A stretch of DNA of 11,447 nucleotides from Asterionellopsis glacialis (lineage: Eukaryota; Bacillariophyta; Plagiogrammaphyceae; Rhaphoneidales; Asterionellopsidaceae): positions 1-11,447 of the forward strand of contig WKLE02002685.1 of assembly GCA_014885115.2 (NCBI GenBank). The letters are read 5' to 3'. Position numbers and translations under genes: made by a program. Numbering within the stretch: the first letter of the stretch is position 1; the number at the start of each line of letters is the position of its first letter. Positions 7,721-11,447 of the stretch are shown in pieces. A model generated the notes under the pieces. That model was not told where the DNA came from. It saw nothing but the letters and a program-made list of their open reading frames with translations, and did no database searches.

Positions 7721-8648
7721 ATGACCAGGCACCAACTGGACTCGAGGAATAGTGACAGTCGGTCAAAAAAATTTTACGAGAAACTATGTGATCATTTCAA
7801 TGATGTCGATTTTGCACCGTCCACTCGTGCACACTTATCAACTGTCCATCCTGATTTTACTGTATCACAAGAATTACCAAGAACGGATTTTGTTCTTACT
7901 TCAGCAAAAGCAAAAGAGACAATTCCTCATTACAAACCACAAATTGTGTATATTGTAACAAGGTACAAACTTAGTGGTAATGGTGCATGTCAATGTCAGA
8001 AATCTAGTAAAGACTGGGGGCATTTTACATTGGAGGATTGTATTGATGGAGACAACAGGGCCAATTTTATACAAAATCCCAATCATTTGTTTTTACTTTA
8101 CTGGTGGGCAGTATTGGATGAAGAGCAATTACTACATTTTACTTGTGTAGTTTTGCCCAATTCAATGACTGCATCATCCAAATCTTGTCTGTTAGTCTCT
8201 GCAAAAAAGATTAAATCAGAAAAAGCAAACAAAAAGAAAGAAGAAAAGAAAGTGAGGAGAGCAATGGCAAACAATGTTGGCAAAGTTGGTGATGGTGTTA
8301 CAAAATAGCAGAAATGATGGAGGCCAGAGAGATTGAAGCTTGGCAAAGGAGTTTGTTTGACCTTGAATTGAAGCTTATGGATGTGGAAGAAGCATGTGAT
8401 GGCGTCCATCTTGGAAAAGCTTCATTCATAAAAGGAGAATGAAGGAATTGAATGCTAAGATCAAAAGTGTTATGAAGAAAGATAACAAGAAAGATAATGT
8501 TCAAGAAGTTGTAACATCACCCAAAGTTTCACCAGAGAAAGAAATTCAGTACAGTACCATTAATAAAGATGGGTCGCCTATGGACTTGTTCAGTAATGAT
8601 GATGAGGACAATGACAATAATTTGATGAGTGGTGTTAGTTTGAATTAG
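7721..8648 (+). pseudogene. Harbinger-linked accessory protein (Myb/SANT-type candidate), two frameshifts
   Basis: The first ATG is at 7721 and the frame stops with TAG at 8306-8308 (195 codons). The protein continues in two other frames to the TAA-free end at 8648: a piece beginning KIAEMMEARE after 8305, then KRRMKELNAK after about 8419. Both jumps sit on AAAA runs (8302-8305, 8415-8418), and each would be repaired by a single extra A. Seen in the first part: FYEKLCDHFND (near residues 19-29), a RYKLSGNG block (about 90-97), then a Lys-rich basic stretch and acidic helices, ending in an Asp/Asn-rich tail. Known: Harbinger elements carry a second, DNA-binding protein needed for transposition. 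Assignment here rests mainly on position beside the transposase and on a general resemblance; I do not see a full Myb repeat. It converges on the transposase with about 200 bp between them. Confidence 0.65.
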
Positions 8649-8850
8649 TTCATAAATAATAATTTAATTTGTTTTATTTTGTATCATCATCTCATTAATT
8701 TTATTTATAGTGCCTCTCTCTTGTGGTCTTTCATTCCATCCTGTACTCTAGCTAGCATAAAATCTTGTGGCAAATCCATGTATCATTCATATTTCCTTCT
8801 CTTATTTTTGGACACATCTGTTTTATGTTCACAACCATCTAATAGCTGGT

Positions 8851-10190
8851 TTATACAATCAACCTTATTGTCATATACAGCTTTTTGAATTTGAGTATTG
8901 AATCCACCATCCATCTGTATTGATGTACTGTCTTGCTCTGTACTTGGTAATATGATATTTTCATTTTCATCAATGCAGAAATTATGTAACTATGTAACTT
9001 ACATAAACATACTACAAGAGAGCATGTCTTTGTTAGGGTGATATTAGGTTGGATCACCTTTTTTAGTATGCTCCATCTATGCACTAACATGCCAAATGAA
9101 CATTCTATGTTAATCCTGATCTGGGATTGAAAGAAATTAAATGCATCTTTACATCCCTTTGATACACCCTTGAATGGAGAAACCATGAAGGGAGTATATA
9201 TATATGCATTGTCCCCATAAAGGCAGCAACCTTTTTTCAGAAAGCCAGGAGTTTCCAATTTCTGAAGAATATACTTGATGTGCAGAAACATAGATAATCT
9301 GACGTACTAGCTGGATGTCTGATGTCTACATCTATGAACCTTCTTTTGCTATCACATATGGCCTATAAATTTAGGCCATACTTTTTCTTCCTTCCACAAT
9401 AGAATTTCTGGGGTCTATTTTTTGTTCCTTTCAATATATTGCTACCTGGTTTAGATATCCAAAGTAGCATCCCATCAATACAACCAACACAATTGTTCAA
9501 TTGGACATCTGACTTTTTTCTAAATCCTTCATCAATTTCTAACTGTTGATCATGATTGAAAAGAAAACTAATGTCAAAATCTTTACATAGATTTATTGCA
9601 TCAACAACATACCAGGCACTACGATAAACTTCATTTTTATGAAATCCATGGACAAGACCAATGTCAAACTTGTCACCACCAGCAAATAGTCTCAGAGCCA
9701 TAGTAAGTCTAAGTGAAGAATGTATGATGCCACTAGAAGACAACTGTTGATGTCGCTTTCTGAGACGCCTTCTGTTTCTGAGATTTCTTTGGTCACTTTT
9801 TTTTTGAAGATAAGGCTTGAGTATTATATGAAGTTTCCAAAAAGAATCTTCCTTCATGCAATAGGCCTTTCTTACATATCTCTGACCAAGCTGTTCAAAA
9901 ATGCTTTCAACAGTAGCACATTCTCTAAATATGTCTTTGGATCCAAAACAAGAACCTACTTCAGAAACACTGTCCATGTTGAATTTCATATTTATGGCTG
10001 GGATTACTGTCATTGATAAAGAGGTAGCTACCATTGTTAATATTACATCATGTTCATCATTTTGTGCAATTACTGCTACCAAAGGCACTAGTAGACAGAG
10101 GAATATGTAAGTTAACAATGCTAACTTAAGGGAGTGCATGGTGAAATTACAGTCCACCATTGTCCATCTGCAAAGAATGTATGAATACAA
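8851..10190 (-). pseudogene. PIF/Harbinger transposase (DDE superfamily 4), broken by a nonsense codon and a frameshift
   Basis: Two open pieces, 10190-9363 (275 codons) and 9291-8851 (146 codons), join into one transposase. Seen: an N-terminal SFWKL helix; ALRLFAGGDKFDIGLVHG (165-182) and EVYRSAWYVVDAIN; first catalytic Asp in CVGCIDG (Asp239, 9474-9476); and KKYGLNL followed by in-frame TAG (9363-9365), where the family has a residue such as Gln. The frame then continues AICDSKRRF to the second Asp in STSDYL (9297-9299). One base is missing near 9291. Then GDNAY, FNFFQSQIRI and NIECSFG supply the catalytic Glu (9103-9105), followed by RWSILKK and LCKLHSY. The D, D, E triad is therefore preserved. 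HARBI1 and plant PIF share this block order. A hydrophobic stretch (about 21-42) is odd for a nuclear enzyme, so the true start may be a later Met (for example 68 or 72). A splice-acceptor-like TTTGCAG sits just upstream of TGGACAATG near 10170. Confidence 0.88.
9357..9380. repeat. Perfect 9-bp-arm palindrome spanning the transposase nonsense codon
   Basis: TATGGCCTA (9357-9365) and TAGGCCATA (9372-9380) are exact complements with a six-base TAAATT loop. The transposase stop codon TAG (minus, 9365-9363) forms the inner end of one arm. With the expected CAG codon the arms would have one mismatch. Confidence 0.8.
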
Positions 10191-10392
10191 ATGTACAAAT
10201 GTATGTTATTATGTATTATGTTATTAAGGTAATCCAACATAGAGAGGGAGGAAATTCATGTGGATGTGAATGAAACTTGTGCAGGATTGACGCAGGATTT
10301 GAGCAGGTGAGCTGTTCCAATTTCTTATTCTTTCTCTTTTTTTGGGCACGGGCGAGCCATATAAAGTTGTGCGGGGTCATCAGGTTGACCGG

Positions 10393-10430
10393 ATTGTCAG
10401 ATGTTTTTCTCTAATTCTTTGTCTGACAAT
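10393..10430. repeat. 9-bp inverted repeat plus flanking direct repeat
   Basis: ATTGTCAGA (10393-10401) and TCTGACAAT (10422-10430) are exact complements around a 20-nt T-rich loop. A direct repeat, ATAAAGTTGTG, occurs on both sides at 10361-10371 and 10436-10446. These could be transposase binding sites in the subterminal region of the Harbinger copy, but that is a guess from position. Confidence 0.4.
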
Positions 10431-10458
10431 TGCAAATAAAGTTGTGTCTTGCACTTGC

Positions 10459-10680
10459 TTATCCCTCTTCCACACCACCTACAATGATGACATTTCCAAC
10501 ATTGTCAGAGTTGTCACCTAGCCTTCCTTGCTGCTGATTTGCATCTATTTCGTCTTGCTGCATCTGTTGTGATATCTCTGTATTAAACAATTCTCCATGC
10601 TGCTGAATGTCATTATTTAATTATGGCATTGTAAATGCCTGTAAAAAATCATCTAAATTATTTCCGTCAACAGAATGTAC
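10459..10680 (-). pseudogene. Gln/Asn-rich interrupted coding-like segment
   Basis: Reading minus from 10680, 74 codons run to a TAA at 10461-10459 with a single internal TAA at 10623-10621. The product is rich in Gln, Asn and Asp (for example ISQQMQQDEIDANQQQ). It is preceded by an AG (CAGTAG|GTACAT) that could be a splice acceptor. It may be a remnant exon of the transposon or of an unrelated gene, or a chance frame. I recognise no family. Confidence 0.25.
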
Positions 10681-10686
10681 CTACTG

Positions 10687-10729
10687 CTACGTAAACTAAA
10701 TGTATGTACTACCAGTACTACGTAAACTA
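10687..10729. repeat. 12-bp direct repeat CTACGTAAACTA
   Basis: CTACGTAAACTA occurs exactly at 10687-10698 and 10718-10729, 31 bp apart in start position. TACGTA is palindromic. The spacing is about three helical turns. No function known. Confidence 0.6.
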
Positions 10730-11128
10730 CAGGTACGGAAGCAACAGTAAATGTTCTATACAAGGTAATCAATATATACACCTTGCATGTCACTTATTGG
10801 CATATAGGCCTACTTACCTTTTCAATACAGATTTGATTTTATTTGAAAAATAGTGCTCTTAACTTTCCGATGGCAGAGGCAAATGTCATACCTTTTCAGG
10901 TTGGTATGCATTCTAAGTACTGATTTCTCCATAAAGAATATGTATGTAGGAGCGTCATTGACCTGGTACGTTTTTCACTTGGGGCCACAACAACCAGCCT
11001 CAGACAACAGCACACACATACAAAATATGTGTCACAGCGTATCTTTTTTCGTTTGCTGCTTCTGTAAAAAAAGTACCACTTTCCGCAGACTTCTCATTGA
11101 CGACTTTTCTTTGAGTAGACAATGGTGA

Positions 11129-11447
11129 AAATGCAATGGTCATCAGCTATTGAGAGTCCACCTCTCAAGGAGCAGACAAGAAGATGAACTCTTGTTGCAT
11201 CTGAGATGCCCCTCTCAACTGGGCTCCACGAGACTTATAACAGGAAGGAGATTTGTTTCAAGCCACTCCAAGAGCTTTCTTGCTGGTCAAAGCAGGGGTT
11301 CTGGTACCTGCTATTACCTGACGGTGACACCAAGAACAACATCACCAGTGCTAAATCAAATGGGAAGATCTCCTGCCACTTTTAATATTTCTTGGACTTG
11401 TTACATTCAAGGTGGGGTCAGTTGTCAAGGAAGCCACTGTAGTTTGG
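11129..11447 (+). other. Frame open to the right edge, unassigned
   Basis: After a TGA at 11126-11128 the frame stays open for 106 codons to the window edge. It has no early ATG (the only Met is about 76 codons in). The product is rich in Ser, Arg, Thr and Leu and resembles nothing I know. It could be part of an exon continuing outside the window, or chance. Confidence 0.15.

Larger units (their letters stand above)
7721..10190. mobile_element. PIF/Harbinger DNA transposon, degenerate coding core
   Basis: The stretch holds two converging damaged genes: an accessory ORF on plus (7721-8648) and a DDE transposase on minus (10190-8851). A two-gene arrangement is the hallmark of autonomous PIF/Harbinger elements. 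The given limits are those of the coding parts. The true ends must lie outside, left end in about 7420-7720 and right end beyond 10190, because I could not find terminal inverted repeats or a 3-bp duplication. Four lesions in two genes suggest this copy no longer moves itself, unless the frameshifts are assembly errors. Confidence 0.8.
10191..11447. other. Right flank of the transposon, no recognisable gene
   Basis: 1257 bp that probably contain the 5' leader and right end of the Harbinger element, then host or other repeat DNA. I see short repeats (10361-10446, 10393-10430, 10687-10729), an interrupted Gln-rich frame (10459-10680) and a frame open to the right edge (11129-11447). The plus-strand open frame at 10853-11128 starts with GTG and resembles nothing. 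A donor-like AAAAG|GTAAGT occurs on minus at 10817, but no coding exon ends there convincingly. Confidence 0.4.

Noticed and set aside
8679..8888. 69-codon plus-strand frame
   Set aside because: TTG start, overlaps the 3' end of the transposase on the other strand, hydrophobic chance product.
9720..10110. 98- and 69-codon plus-strand frames
   Set aside because: Antisense to the transposase, whose motifs clearly define the minus strand as coding.
9363..10623. Alternative genetic code with TAA/TAG as Gln
   Set aside because: The FKBP, carrier and TPR genes end at TAA or TAG right after complete domains, so the two in-frame stops near the transposon are better explained by decay.
1..11447. tRNA, rRNA, CRISPR array or prokaryotic operon
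   Set aside because: No T-loop consensus, no rRNA-like blocks, no regularly spaced repeats, and gene structure is eukaryotic.

Overview
The window looks like nuclear DNA from a stramenopile alga with a secondary red plastid, most likely a diatom. Three things point there. Two proteins start with a signal peptide ending in an ASAF-like site (AAA-F and ASA-W), followed by a Ser/Thr-rich stretch and a twin-arginine lumen signal. One gene has a spliceosomal intron (GTAAGT...TATAG). Genes are single and widely spaced, with no operons. The species cannot be named from sequence alone.

Layout: (1) 1-2144 holds two divergently transcribed FKBP-type proteins, both with tripartite targeting to the thylakoid lumen. 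The left one is cut by the window edge. They share a 634-bp promoter region. (2) 2687-4216 (minus) is a two-exon mitochondrial-carrier-family gene whose signatures best fit an S-adenosylmethionine carrier. It has an unusual secretory-type N-terminal extension. It converges on the second FKBP gene. (3) 5240-7408 (plus) is divergent from the carrier across about 1 kb. It encodes a 722-residue protein with a signal-like N-terminus, a long acidic repeat region, three TPR-like repeats, a Gly/Met-rich linker and one membrane span near the C-terminus. (4) 7721-10190 is the coding core of a decaying PIF/Harbinger DNA transposon. It has an accessory ORF on plus, with two frameshifts, converging on a DDE transposase pseudogene on minus, with one nonsense codon and one frameshift. 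Terminal inverted repeats were not found. (5) 10191-11447 has no recognisable gene. It holds an interrupted Gln-rich open segment, a few short repeats, and a frame left open at the right edge.

How the genes relate: the two FKBPs probably serve folding or assembly of photosynthetic proteins in the lumen. The carrier would move S-adenosylmethionine (SAM) across an organelle membrane. The TPR membrane protein may be a co-chaperone or import factor. Carrier and TPR protein share an LK-(Q)-[M/L]RGG motif between the signal region and the folded domain. This is the most interesting unexplained signal, together with a transposase nonsense codon that completes a perfect palindrome.
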